Shown piece after piece: positions 52,412-60,491 of a DNA stretch of 64,000 nt (positions within the stretch are counted from its first letter, which is position 1; each line of letters opens with the position of its first letter). This stretch comes from CAIQJJ01 sp964606085 (lineage in GTDB: Bacteria; Chloroflexota; Anaerolineae; Anaerolineales; UBA4823): assembly GCA_964606085.1 (NCBI GenBank), contig CAZSFD010000001.1, positions 1 through 64,000 on the forward strand. Direction: 5' to 3'. The notes below the pieces were generated by a model. That model was not told where the DNA came from and did no database searches. It saw only the letters and a list, made by a program, of their open reading frames with translations. Made by a program: the position numbers and the translations under genes.

Positions 52412-53043
52412 CCGTAACGCTGCTCTTTCCACGCATCGGCCAGGTTATGATAACCGGCCTGTTCCCAAAATCCCCGCCGGTCGCGGGGCATGAACTCCAG
52501 GCCACGCAGCCACTTGGCCCCTTTCCACAGATAGGGCGTGGTCAAATCGTCTCGGCCAGGGATCGTTCCCACCACCCCGCGCAGGGGGTAACCATGTTCG
52601 GGCGTAATCGGCTGGCCGTCGTAATGGGTGGCCAGCAAGAAGTTATCTTGTAACATGATCTCGATGGGCAAATTGGTTGTGTAGCCGTATTCAGCGTGCT
52701 GCATGATGTAGGTGGCTGTCGGCAGGGGTTTGATCAGGCCCTGTTCGATCAGCGTGCGCAAGGACACACCTTCCCAGGGCATATCAAATTGGCTCCAGCG
52801 CGTCACGCAGTGTAAATCCATCGTCACCTGGGTGCGGGGAAGCTGGTTGAATTGATCCCACGTCCAGCGCACTTCTTGTTCTACCTCGCCCCACACACGA
52901 AAATCCCAGGTGGCCGGGTTGAAGGGCGGCACCGGGCCATAATGCAGCACCGGGAATTTCTGCGTCAGCGACTGACCAGGGGGAAGACGGCCTGCCTGGC
53001 GCACCTGTTCTTCTTTGTTTTTACGAAAAATACCTTTAAACAT
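52408..53043 (-). CDS. Sulfite oxidase-like molybdopterin oxidoreductase
   Basis: A 211-residue enzyme of the YedY/sulfite oxidase superfamily. The Cys ligand of molybdenum is Cys79 in MDLHCVTRWSQFD; other typical parts are PWEGVSLRTLIEQ, YTTNLPIE, YPLRGVVGTIPG and KGAKWLRGLEFM. It has no Tat signal or membrane segment, unlike MsrP/YedY, so it is probably cytoplasmic. The substrate is unknown. It is coupled to the receiver gene downstream. Confidence 0.88.
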   Translation of the reverse strand: MFKGIFRKNKEEQVRQAGRLPPGQSLTQKFPVLHYGPVPPFNPATWDFRVWGEVEQEVRWTWDQFNQLPRTQVTMDLHCVTRWSQFDMPWEGVSLRTLIEQGLIKPLPTATYIMQHAEYGYTTNLPIEIMLQDNFLLATHYDGQPITPEHGYPLRGVVGTIPGRDDLTTPYLWKGAKWLRGLEFMPRDRRGFWEQAGYHNLADAWKEQRYG

Positions 53044-53057
53044 GGCTCCTCCACAAG

Positions 53058-53735
53058 CTAAAAAGTGAAGTCCTGCCCGGGCTTCAGTACATGCACGGGG
53101 ATAGCAGTTTCTTCGTATACCCGGCTGGCCCAGGCTTCGGCGTTTTGATCGATCAGGCCAAAGGTGCTGAAGTGAATGGGGACAACATGCCGGGGCTGCA
53201 AGAGCTTGACCGCCCGCAAGGCGTCGGCGGGGCCCATGGTGTAGTTATCGCCAATCGGCAACACAGCCAGGTCGAGGCCCTCTTCGCCGATCAGCTTCAT
53301 ATCGCCAAATAGGCCGGTATCGCCGGCGAAATAGGCTTTTTTACCATCGTTGGCCGTCAGCAAGAAGCCGGCCGGATTGCCGCCGTAGCTGCCATCAGGC
53401 AAGATGGAGCCATGCAGGGCCTGGGTCAGTTTCAGGTAGCCAAAGGGATGCTGGTAGCCGCCACCAATGTGCTGCCCGTGGGCTTCGATGCCCTGCTTGC
53501 CCAACCAGACGGCGATTTCGTGATTACTGATCACCTTTGCCCCGGTGCGTTGGACGATAGGGATGGTATCGCCAAGATGATCGCCGTGTCCGTGCGTGAT
53601 CAGGATAAAATCGGCGGCCACCGCATCAGCCGTGGTGGAGGCCGCCGGGTTGCCGGTGAAGAAAGGGTCAATCAGGATGTGATGGCCGTCTGTTTCCAGG
53701 CCGAGGGTGGCATGACCAAACCAGGTGAGCTTCAT
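53058..53735 (-). CDS. Metal-dependent hydrolase, UPF0173 (metallo-beta-lactamase fold)
   Basis: A 225-residue cytoplasmic hydrolase. It begins MKLTWFGHATLGLETDGHHI and carries the signature ILITHGHGDHLGDTI (HxHxDH), the further ligands in YFAGDTGLFGDM and the late His in HVVPIHFSTFG. Substrate unknown; this group is annotated UPF0173. ATG 53735 has AGGAGG five bases upstream, so the longer open frame to 53801 is not used. It is divergent from the lytic transglycosylase gene and 14 bases from the molybdopterin enzyme gene. Confidence 0.93.
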   Translation of the reverse strand: MKLTWFGHATLGLETDGHHILIDPFFTGNPAASTTADAVAADFILITHGHGDHLGDTIPIVQRTGAKVISNHEIAVWLGKQGIEAHGQHIGGGYQHPFGYLKLTQALHGSILPDGSYGGNPAGFLLTANDGKKAYFAGDTGLFGDMKLIGEEGLDLAVLPIGDNYTMGPADALRAVKLLQPRHVVPIHFSTFGLIDQNAEAWASRVYEETAIPVHVLKPGQDFTF

Positions 53736-53886
53736 CGTGACCTCCTGAGCAAATTCATTTGCACGACGCCCCAAGTATAGCGCCAAATGGAGGAAAGTCA
53801 ACGAAAATTGACCGTTGATTTTTCAGAACAAATGTGCTATTTTAATGCGCACAACAAAATCATTTACCTCGTTCAGGAGCAGGAAC

Positions 53887-54462
53887 ATGAAACGGATTCA
53901 CCACGCGATTGTCCTCAGCACGCTCCTGGGATGTTTCGTTCTGGCAATCACCTGCCTGGCGGTCGGCACGACATCGCCCGCCGAAGCAGCGCTTTCGCCA
54001 GGGGTTTCTCCCAGCGCAGCGTCGGCATATAACGAAGGCCCGTGCCGGGTCAGCGATCAATATCCAGCTTCCATACGCCAATGGTGTGGCCTGATCACCC
54101 ATTTTGCCGATGCCCACAACCTGCCTCCCGACCTGATCGCGGCGCTGATTTGGCAGGAAAGCGGCGGCAATGCGCTGGCCTATTCCAAAAGCGGCGCGGT
54201 GGGCCTGATGCAGGTGATGCCGCGGGATGGCCTGGCGGCCAAATTCCAATGCATCAACGGGCCTTGCTTCGCCGACCGCCCCACCACGGCTGAATTGCAG
54301 GAACCTGCTTTCAATGTGGCGTATGGCACGCGCTTCCTGGCCGGGTTGGTTGGGCATTGGGACAACACGCGCGATGCCCTGAAAGCCTACGGCCCGATGA
54401 ATGTGGGGTATTCGTATGCAGATAAGGTGTTGGCGTTGTATGAAATGTATGGGAGCAGGTAG
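53887..54462 (+). CDS. Secreted lytic transglycosylase (SLT domain)
   Basis: A 191-residue exported protein that should cleave peptidoglycan glycan strands. A signal peptide (LSTLLGCFVLAITCLAVG) ends near AEA, residue 38. The SLT domain shows IAALIWQESGGNALAYSKSG with the catalytic Glu, then VGLMQVMPRDG and the C-terminal region NVAYGTRFLAGLVGHW, KAYGPMNVGYSYADKVL. ATG 53887 has AGGAG seven bases upstream. It converges with the YigZ gene, whose stop is two bases away. Confidence 0.9.
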   Translation: MKRIHHAIVLSTLLGCFVLAITCLAVGTTSPAEAALSPGVSPSAASAYNEGPCRVSDQYPASIRQWCGLITHFADAHNLPPDLIAALIWQESGGNALAYSKSGAVGLMQVMPRDGLAAKFQCINGPCFADRPTTAELQEPAFNVAYGTRFLAGLVGHWDNTRDALKAYGPMNVGYSYADKVLALYEMYGSR

Positions 54463-54464
54463 TT

Positions 54465-55103
54465 TTATTCGACCGGCATCAGGATCGTGGCGGTTTCGAT
54501 GATCTCGGCCCGCAGCGTGCCGTTGGACTGTTCGGATAGGGCGCGTTGGAATGGCTCGAAATCGGCCACCGAGAAGCGCGCCGTGAGGGTGATCTCGGCG
54601 GCAAAATCTTCGTCGAGAATTTGGCCGTGATGGGCGGCTGCCAGCAGGCGGGCGCGTTCCAGCCAGTTGTAGGGCAGGCCCAGCATGACTGTGTGGGTGA
54701 GAATTTTGTGAGCGCGGGGGACCGCGCTGACCACGGCACGCACGGCATCGCTGTACGCGCGCACCAGGCCGCCAGTGCCGAGTTTTGTGCCGCCAAAGTA
54801 ACGCGTGACCACCACAGCCACGTCACCCAGCCCACTGCCGCGCAGCACTTCGAGCGCCGGGCGGCCAGCCGTGCCGGACGGTTCGCCAGCATCTGAACAG
54901 TGGGCGATCACCGATGCGCCATATCCCACCAGGTAAACGGGGACATTGTGCGAGGCATCGGTAAATTCGTCTCGCATGCGGGCGATGAAGGCTTTGGCCT
55001 CGTCAACGCTGATGACGGGGGACAGCGTGGCAATGAAACGCGAGTTGACGACGATATTCTCGCGGCGGATTTGGCAGGCCGGGACGGGGTAACGCTCGCT
55101 CAT
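54465..55103 (-). CDS. YigZ / IMPACT family protein
   Basis: A 212-residue protein of the UPF0029/IMPACT family. Signature parts are NSRFIATLSPVISVDEAKAF, SDAGEPSGTAGRPALEVL, and VVVTRYFGGTKLGTGGLVRA. The C-terminal ferredoxin-like domain follows. The family is linked to translation regulation, but the bacterial role is unclear. Its ATG overlaps the TGA of the lipoprotein gene upstream (ATGA), implying coupled translation. Confidence 0.93.
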   Translation of the reverse strand: MSERYPVPACQIRRENIVVNSRFIATLSPVISVDEAKAFIARMRDEFTDASHNVPVYLVGYGASVIAHCSDAGEPSGTAGRPALEVLRGSGLGDVAVVVTRYFGGTKLGTGGLVRAYSDAVRAVVSAVPRAHKILTHTVMLGLPYNWLERARLLAAAHHGQILDEDFAAEITLTARFSVADFEPFQRALSEQSNGTLRAEIIETATILMPVE

Positions 55104-55840
55104 GGCTGATGCTGGAATTGCAACGGGGGAATCGTTGCAGGGTAAGCGTTCAGGCGCAAGGAGAGCGTTTGCGCGTCGCATTGATAGGTGGCCGTATGGA
55201 AGGGCGGCTGCACCAGCGGCAGTGAGGCCAGAATTTGTGCAGGGGAGATCACATCCTGCTCCAGGGCGCGAGCCGAAGCCGTCAGGCCGGTGGTGGTCAT
55301 GTTTTGCGTGGTCACCTGGCTGGCATCAGCGCTGTATTGTCCGCTGGATAGGCCATCGAGGGCGACCACCAGGCCGACGCGGAAAATGCCTGCCTGAATC
55401 TCGAACTCGATGTTGAGTTGATAGGCTTGCAGCGTGACCAGGCCATTCTCAAAGAAGCTGAGATAGGCCTGCCCGCTGGTGCTTTGATAGGTGGGGTTGT
55501 ATTCCTGCGCCATATCGGGCGGGATGGCGGCGACCACATAATCTTGAATGTTGGTGGCCTGCCAGGTGCCGAACAGACAGGCGGCGGGGTTGGCGGTAGG
55601 CGGCGGGGTGGCCGTGGGCAAGGCTATGTCAGTGGCAACGGCTGTATCTGCCGCGGCTGGCGTGGCGGTGGCAGCGGTCGTGGCAGGCGGCTGGGCCAAC
55701 TGCGTTTCGAGCGCCCACAGGGTGGGGTCTATTGTAGCAGGGGTAGGTAAAGCCGGCGCGGGGGCATCCCAACCAGAAAGCGAACAGGCGAGGCTCAGCA
55801 AGGCCAGCAAGATAGGGATCACAACAACAGGTCGTTTCAT
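55100..55840 (-). CDS. Lipoprotein of unknown function
   Basis: A 246-residue lipoprotein: signal peptide with lipobox LLSLACSLSG (Cys19), then an Ala/Thr/Pro linker to about residue 85, then a domain starting ACLFGTWQATNIQDYVVAAI. The domain is beta-rich (AYLSFFENGLVTLQAYQLN) with Cys near both ends that could pair, and resembles lipocalin-like secreted domains, but I do not recognise the family. ATG 55840 has GGAG nine bases upstream. It is coupled to the YigZ gene. Confidence 0.75.
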   Translation of the reverse strand: MKRPVVVIPILLALLSLACSLSGWDAPAPALPTPATIDPTLWALETQLAQPPATTAATATPAAADTAVATDIALPTATPPPTANPAACLFGTWQATNIQDYVVAAIPPDMAQEYNPTYQSTSGQAYLSFFENGLVTLQAYQLNIEFEIQAGIFRVGLVVALDGLSSGQYSADASQVTTQNMTTTGLTASARALEQDVISPAQILASLPLVQPPFHTATYQCDAQTLSLRLNAYPATIPPLQFQHQP

Positions 55841-55950
55841 CGGCGAAAACTCCGTGGGGGTTGTCTTGGGTCTCAAAATTGTACCCCAACGAGGGCGGTA
55901 TAATGACCTGCCAGGGCCTGTTTTGGGCCGCTCTCACCGAACCCTAAGCC

Positions 55951-56967
55951 ATGACCGCAATCTCCGTTCTGCTCCCATGTTACAATGCAGCCGCCACCCT
56001 GCCCGAAGCGCTCGACAGCCTGGCTGCGCAAACTTTTGCTGACTTTGAAATCGTGGCGATTGATGACGGCTCGACCGATGACACCCCCGCCATTTTGCGC
56101 ACCTGGGCCGCTCGCCAGCCACGCCTGAAGATCGTCACCCGGCCACACGGCGGGATCGTACAGGCGTTGAACGCCGGTTGGCGGGCCAGCAGCGCTCCGT
56201 TGCTGGCCCGCATGGATGCCGATGACCGCTGCCATCCCCAACGGCTCGAACGGCAGGCCGCTTATCTGCGTGAACACGCCGAAGTCGCCGTGCTGGGCTG
56301 CCAGGTGACGGGTTTTCCGGCGGCGGAACTGCGCGGCGGCTTCCAGGTATACATCGCATGGAGCAACGGCCTGATCAGCGATGCCGAACTGCGCCGCGAG
56401 ATGTTCGTCGAAAGCCCGTTGGTACATCCCAGCGTGATGATGCGGCGGGCGTGGCTGGAGCAAATCGGCGGATACCAGGATCACGGCTGGGCCGAAGATT
56501 ACGACCTGTGGCTGCGGCTGTACCTGGCGGGCGCACGTTTTTATAAACTGCCCGAGGTGCTGCTCGAATGGCGTGAATCGCCTGGCCGTCTGACGCGTGC
56601 TGACAGCCGCTATTCGTTAGAAAACTTCATCCGTGCCAAAGCCCACTACCTGGCCCGCGGCCCCTTGGCCGGGCGCGATGCGGTCATCCTCTGGGGCGCG
56701 GGGATGATGGGCCGCCGCCTGAGCAAGCAGTTGCAGCGTGAACGGGCGCCACTGGCGGCCTTCGTGGATATTGACCCCGCCAAAATTGGCCGCACCCGCC
56801 GCGGCCTGCCCATTCTGCCGCCAGAGGGTCTGATGGATTTATGGCAGCGTTATCGTCACCCGGTGGTGCTGGCCGCCGTTGCCGCCCGCGGCGCCCGCCA
56901 ACTGATCTGCCAACGCCTGGAGACTTTTGGACTGCGCGAAGGGCAAGATTGGTGGAGCGCGGCTTGA
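55951..56967 (+). CDS. Family 2 glycosyltransferase fused to a nucleotide-binding domain
   Basis: A 338-residue protein. Residues 1-~230 are a GT-A glycosyltransferase: ISVLLPCYNAAATLPEALDS, VAIDDGSTDDTPAIL, the DxD in ARMDADDRCHP, and HPSVMMRRAWLEQIGGY, EDYDLWLRL. The last ~100 residues form a Rossmann-like unit, AVILWGAGMMGRRLSKQLQR, then AAFVDIDPAKIGRTRRGLPI, similar to the N-terminal domain of sugar acetyltransferases (PglD). The fusion suggests modification or recognition of a nucleotide sugar. A TATAAT box is at 55899-55904, about 46 bases upstream; no ribosome site is seen. Confidence 0.88.
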   Translation: MTAISVLLPCYNAAATLPEALDSLAAQTFADFEIVAIDDGSTDDTPAILRTWAARQPRLKIVTRPHGGIVQALNAGWRASSAPLLARMDADDRCHPQRLERQAAYLREHAEVAVLGCQVTGFPAAELRGGFQVYIAWSNGLISDAELRREMFVESPLVHPSVMMRRAWLEQIGGYQDHGWAEDYDLWLRLYLAGARFYKLPEVLLEWRESPGRLTRADSRYSLENFIRAKAHYLARGPLAGRDAVILWGAGMMGRRLSKQLQRERAPLAAFVDIDPAKIGRTRRGLPILPPEGLMDLWQRYRHPVVLAAVAARGARQLICQRLETFGLREGQDWWSAA

Positions 56968-57008
56968 GAACCAAGAAAACAATCAGCAAGTGAGCAAAAT
57001 TGCCTTCT

Positions 57009-59288
57009 ATGAAATCGAACATCCTTTCCGTTTTTCTCATCGTTGCGCTGCTGGTAGCGTGTAACCCGGCCACCCCCCAACCGACCGATCCTCCTGCCCC
57101 ACCGACCGCGACAGATCGCCTGCCAACCAATACACCAGGCGACCCCGAACTGCACACCACTCGCGCCCCTGATCCCCTGCCGGCGGCCCAGGCGTACCTG
57201 GACGCCTGGAAGCTGGAAGATTACGCCAGCATGTACGCGCGGCTGACCTCGGTCAGCCAGGGGGCAATCAGCCCGGTTGATTTCAGCCGGCGCTACACCG
57301 AAACGGCCATCCAGGCGGCCGTGAGTCATTGGGATAGCGAAATCCTGGCGGCGTTGGTCAAAAGCCCGTATGCGGCAGAAGTCAACTACAAAGTGACCCT
57401 GCATTCGGCGTTGGTGGGCGACATCAGCCGCGACACAGTGATGGGGCTGGTGCTGGAAGACGGCCAGTGGCGCGTGCAGTGGGATGAAGCGCTGATCCTG
57501 CCGGAGTTGAAAGGCGGCAACCGCCTGCGCATGGAGATCGACGCGCCGGCGCGGGCCAACATTTACGACCGCGCCGGCAATGCGCTGGTGGGACAGTCCA
57601 ACGCCGTTGCCATTGGCCTGAATGCCGCCGATGTACCAGACGAACCAGCGGAGTTGTACGCGCTCTTGCAGCGTGTGACCGGGGTTTCGATAGACCGGAT
57701 TCAAAGCCAGGTAGATGCCGCCCGTTCGTATGCCGGGTATGTGCCGGTGGGCAGCATCGCCTCGGACCAGGTTGCCCCGTTCCTCGGTTCGTTATCCAGC
57801 TACCCGGCAGTGATCCTCAGCCCGTTTGCAGCGCGCTATTACTACGATGCCACCGCGCCGCACGTGGTCGGCTTTATGAGTTCGATCCAACCGGATGAGG
57901 TAGATGATTACGCCCGCCTGGGCTATGCCTGGAATGAACGCGTGGGGCGCATGGGCCTGGAAATTTGGGGCGAACCGTATTTGGGCGGCACACGCGGCGG
58001 CAAACTGTATGTGGTCAATCCCGAAGGAGCCACCGTCACGCTGCTGGCCGAACGCGGCACGCAGCCCTCGCAGGCCATCCACACCACGCTCGACAAAGAC
58101 CTGCAAGAAACCGCACAATCGGTGCTGAATGGGGTATATGGCGCGGTGGTGATCATGGAAGTGGACACCGGACGGGTGCTGGCCATGGCTTCCTCGCCAT
58201 CCTTCGACCCCAACCTGTTCGAGCCGACCAACTATAACTTTTACACTGGCCTGCAAGAGCTTTACACCACGGCCCCCACCTTCAGCGTCAACCGCGCCAC
58301 GCAAGGCACCTATCCGCTCGGCTCTGTGTTCAAAATTATCACCATGGCGGCCGGGCTGGAAAGCGGTTTTTACCAGAAAGACACCGAATACAACTGCACT
58401 TACGATTTTACCGAACTGGGCAACCCGATCTTGTATGACTGGACCTGGCAGCATTACCTCGAAGATGGCAAGACCCAGGCCAGCGGCATCCTCACCCTGC
58501 AAGGCGGGCTGATGCGTTCGTGCAACCCGTGGTTCTACCACATCGGGCTGGGGCTGTACGACCGGGGCTTGACCACGGCAGTTTCGGATATGGCCGTCGG
58601 TTTTGGCCTGGGCAGCAACACCGGCATCGAGATCGCCGAGCAGCCCGGCAACGTGCCAGTACCCCCGGCGGAAAACGGACGGCTGGACGCCACCAACAAC
58701 GCCATCGGCCAGGGCGATACCCAGGTGACGCCCCTGCAGGTGGCCGATTTTATCGCCGCCATTGCCAACGGCGGCACACTCTACAAACCGACCCTGGTCG
58801 AAAAGATCGTGCCGCCCATCGGCGAGCCGACCTACGTCTTCACCCGCACCGTGCGCGGCCTGTTGCCGGTCAGCGCGGAAAACCTGGCGATCATCCAGGA
58901 AGCAATGCAAATGGTGGTAGATGAACCGCGCGGCACCGCCTACCGACCGGTGGGCCTGTGGCTGCAAGGCTATAACCTGAGCGCACGCGGCAAAACCGGC
59001 ACGGCGCAATCGGGCGGCGGCAAGCCCCACGCCTGGTTCGCCGGTTACACCACCGAAGGCCGCGCCGACAAGCCCGACATCGCCATCGTCGTCGTGCTGG
59101 AATACCAGGGCGAAGGCTCGGAATGGGGTGCGCCGATTTTCGCCCGCCTGGCCTACGCCTATTTCTACGGCGGCGTGCGTCCCGTGCTGCCGTGGGAGGC
59201 GCTCCCCGGCGTGTGGAAGACCGAAACCCCCGAAGTGACCGATACCCCCACACCCGAAGTAACTGAGACGCCCACGCCACAGCCATAA
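57009..59288 (+). CDS. Class B penicillin-binding protein, lipoprotein type
   Basis: A 759-residue D,D-transpeptidase that cross-links peptidoglycan. The N-terminus has a lipobox LLVACNPA in place of the usual membrane anchor. An NTF2-like (MecA_N) domain follows (AQAYLDAWKLEDYASMYARL), then the PBP dimerisation region (IDAPARANIYDRAGNAL) and the transpeptidase domain with Ser439-x-x-Lys442 (YPLGSVFKI), SxN as RSCN, and KTGT in ARGKTGTAQ. The tail has two TPEVT(D/E)TPTP repeats. ATG 57009 was chosen over the TTG at 57000. The layout resembles low-affinity PBP2a-type enzymes. Confidence 0.92.
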   Translation: MKSNILSVFLIVALLVACNPATPQPTDPPAPPTATDRLPTNTPGDPELHTTRAPDPLPAAQAYLDAWKLEDYASMYARLTSVSQGAISPVDFSRRYTETAIQAAVSHWDSEILAALVKSPYAAEVNYKVTLHSALVGDISRDTVMGLVLEDGQWRVQWDEALILPELKGGNRLRMEIDAPARANIYDRAGNALVGQSNAVAIGLNAADVPDEPAELYALLQRVTGVSIDRIQSQVDAARSYAGYVPVGSIASDQVAPFLGSLSSYPAVILSPFAARYYYDATAPHVVGFMSSIQPDEVDDYARLGYAWNERVGRMGLEIWGEPYLGGTRGGKLYVVNPEGATVTLLAERGTQPSQAIHTTLDKDLQETAQSVLNGVYGAVVIMEVDTGRVLAMASSPSFDPNLFEPTNYNFYTGLQELYTTAPTFSVNRATQGTYPLGSVFKIITMAAGLESGFYQKDTEYNCTYDFTELGNPILYDWTWQHYLEDGKTQASGILTLQGGLMRSCNPWFYHIGLGLYDRGLTTAVSDMAVGFGLGSNTGIEIAEQPGNVPVPPAENGRLDATNNAIGQGDTQVTPLQVADFIAAIANGGTLYKPTLVEKIVPPIGEPTYVFTRTVRGLLPVSAENLAIIQEAMQMVVDEPRGTAYRPVGLWLQGYNLSARGKTGTAQSGGGKPHAWFAGYTTEGRADKPDIAIVVVLEYQGEGSEWGAPIFARLAYAYFYGGVRPVLPWEALPGVWKTETPEVTDTPTPEVTETPTPQP

Positions 59289-59299
59289 AATCTATCCGG

Positions 59300-59308
59300 T
59301 GATATACT
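59300..59308 (+). promoter_or_regulatory. Extended -10 promoter, probably leaderless
   Basis: TGATATACT ends six bases before the ATG at 59315. No ribosome site is present. Confidence 0.55.
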
Positions 59309-59314
59309 CGCCTC

Positions 59315-59548
59315 ATGTATTTCAAGATCATCGGCGACATTAGCCACATTGAAACGATCGCAACATCACACACCATCCGAGATCTGGCCTTGCTGCAAAA
59401 GCAATATGGCGAAGGCAGATGGCGTAAATTAAAAGGGGTTGCTTCCGTTGAATTGGCAAATGGGCATGTGCGCCGGGCATAAATCCACTGGTATGAGGCG
59501 CATGGCATTGGACAAAGACGTTTCAAAATCAAACGGTTTCTGGATTGA
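59315..59548 (+). pseudogene. Small conserved protein gene with in-frame TAA
   Basis: The frame codes for MYFKIIGDISHIETIATSHT, then LLQKQYGEGRWRKLKGVASV and GHVRRA, and stops at TAA (59480-59482). In the same frame it goes on IHWYEAHGIGQRRFKIKRFL and ends at TGA (59546-59548). From memory, related proteins read through without a break (RRAEIHWYEAHGIG), so a GAA codon probably became TAA. The next gene is three bases further on. The function of the family is unknown. Confidence 0.6.
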
Positions 59549-59551
59549 ACT

Positions 59552-59779
59552 ATGGAAAATTCTCTTAATCAGTTCGTTATCTGTATACACAATAAAAATT
59601 GTGATGACTTGATCTTGCACAAGGTATACCCGGTGGTACCAGACCCGGCAGCCGCAAGCGATGGATATCTGCGCATCCTGGATGAATCAGGGGAAGATTA
59701 TTTGTATCCAGAAACATGCTTTTTATTCCTTGAACTGCCACAAACTATCGAACAAGCGCTGCTTACTGAGATTGCGTAA
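59552..59779 (+). CDS. Small conserved protein, partner of the gene before it
   Basis: A 75-residue acidic protein: FVICIHNKNCDDLILHKVYP, then LRILDESGEDYLYPETCFLF and ELPQTIEQALL. It looks like a small beta-barrel/SH3-like domain of the type often encoded immediately after the MYFxIIGxI family, so the two probably work together. No ribosome site of its own, in keeping with coupled translation from the preceding frame. If the upstream stop is real, this gene depends on reinitiation. Confidence 0.65.
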   Translation: MENSLNQFVICIHNKNCDDLILHKVYPVVPDPAAASDGYLRILDESGEDYLYPETCFLFLELPQTIEQALLTEIA

Positions 59780-59806
59780 CAACGCAATTGGGCAACGATT
59801 AATAAG

Positions 59807-60427
59807 ATGAGCAAATCCTGGTCACTGGTTGAAATTGCCTGGATATGCACTCTACTGTTTGGTTTTGCCGGGCGCGCTGCGGCACAAGGGACAAATGCCG
59901 CCATCATCACCGCCCCCGCGCCAGATGCGCCCCTGCTGGGGCAGGTCGCTATCACCGGCAGCACCGCCATTGCCGGCTTACAAAGCTGGGTGCTCGAATT
60001 TGGTTATGCCGAAGACCCCACCAAGACCTGGTTTCTGATCGCCGAAGGGGATCAGCCCATCGAAAACGACATCCTGGCCGACTGGGATACCACCACCATC
60101 ACCGACGGTAACTACCACCTACGGCTGACGGTTTGGGACGGCGCGGCGCAAACAAGCCAACACGTCATTGCCGTACGGGTGCGCAACTACACCGCCATCG
60201 AAACGGCCACTGCGCCGCCCGTCACCGCTACCCCCGCCGACAGCACCCCACGCGCTACCCTTGCACCTTCACGCCCGGCAGTCACCCTCACCCCATTGCC
60301 CACCAACCCCGCCGAACTGACCCCACAAGACCTGGCTGCCAGCGCCCAGGCCGGCATCGTTGTGATCATCGCCGCCTTTGGGCTGCTGGGCATCTACCTG
60401 TACCTGCGCCAACTGTCCCGGCGCTAA
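59807..60427 (+). CDS. Membrane-anchored protein with Ig-like domain
   Basis: A 206-residue exported protein. A signal peptide (IAWICTLLFGFAGRAAAQ) is followed by an Ig-like beta domain (NAAIITAPAPDAPLLGQVAI, GLQSWVLEFGYAEDP, GNYHLRLTVWDGAAQTS), a Thr/Pro linker and a C-terminal membrane helix (AGIVVIIAAFGLLGIYLYLR) with a basic end. The fold is similar to bacterial Ig-like domains that carry cell-surface modules. Function unknown. Confidence 0.75.
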   Translation: MSKSWSLVEIAWICTLLFGFAGRAAAQGTNAAIITAPAPDAPLLGQVAITGSTAIAGLQSWVLEFGYAEDPTKTWFLIAEGDQPIENDILADWDTTTITDGNYHLRLTVWDGAAQTSQHVIAVRVRNYTAIETATAPPVTATPADSTPRATLAPSRPAVTLTPLPTNPAELTPQDLAASAQAGIVVIIAAFGLLGIYLYLRQLSRR

Positions 60428-60491
60428 ACGTCTCGCCGCCTGTGGGTGAGCGAAATCAATCTCCCCTTACACCAGCTTCAACCTGCCCCCT

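Noticed and set aside
57792..59030. 412-codon open frame opposite the PBP gene
   Set aside because: Antisense to the transpeptidase domain; product has no recognisable features.
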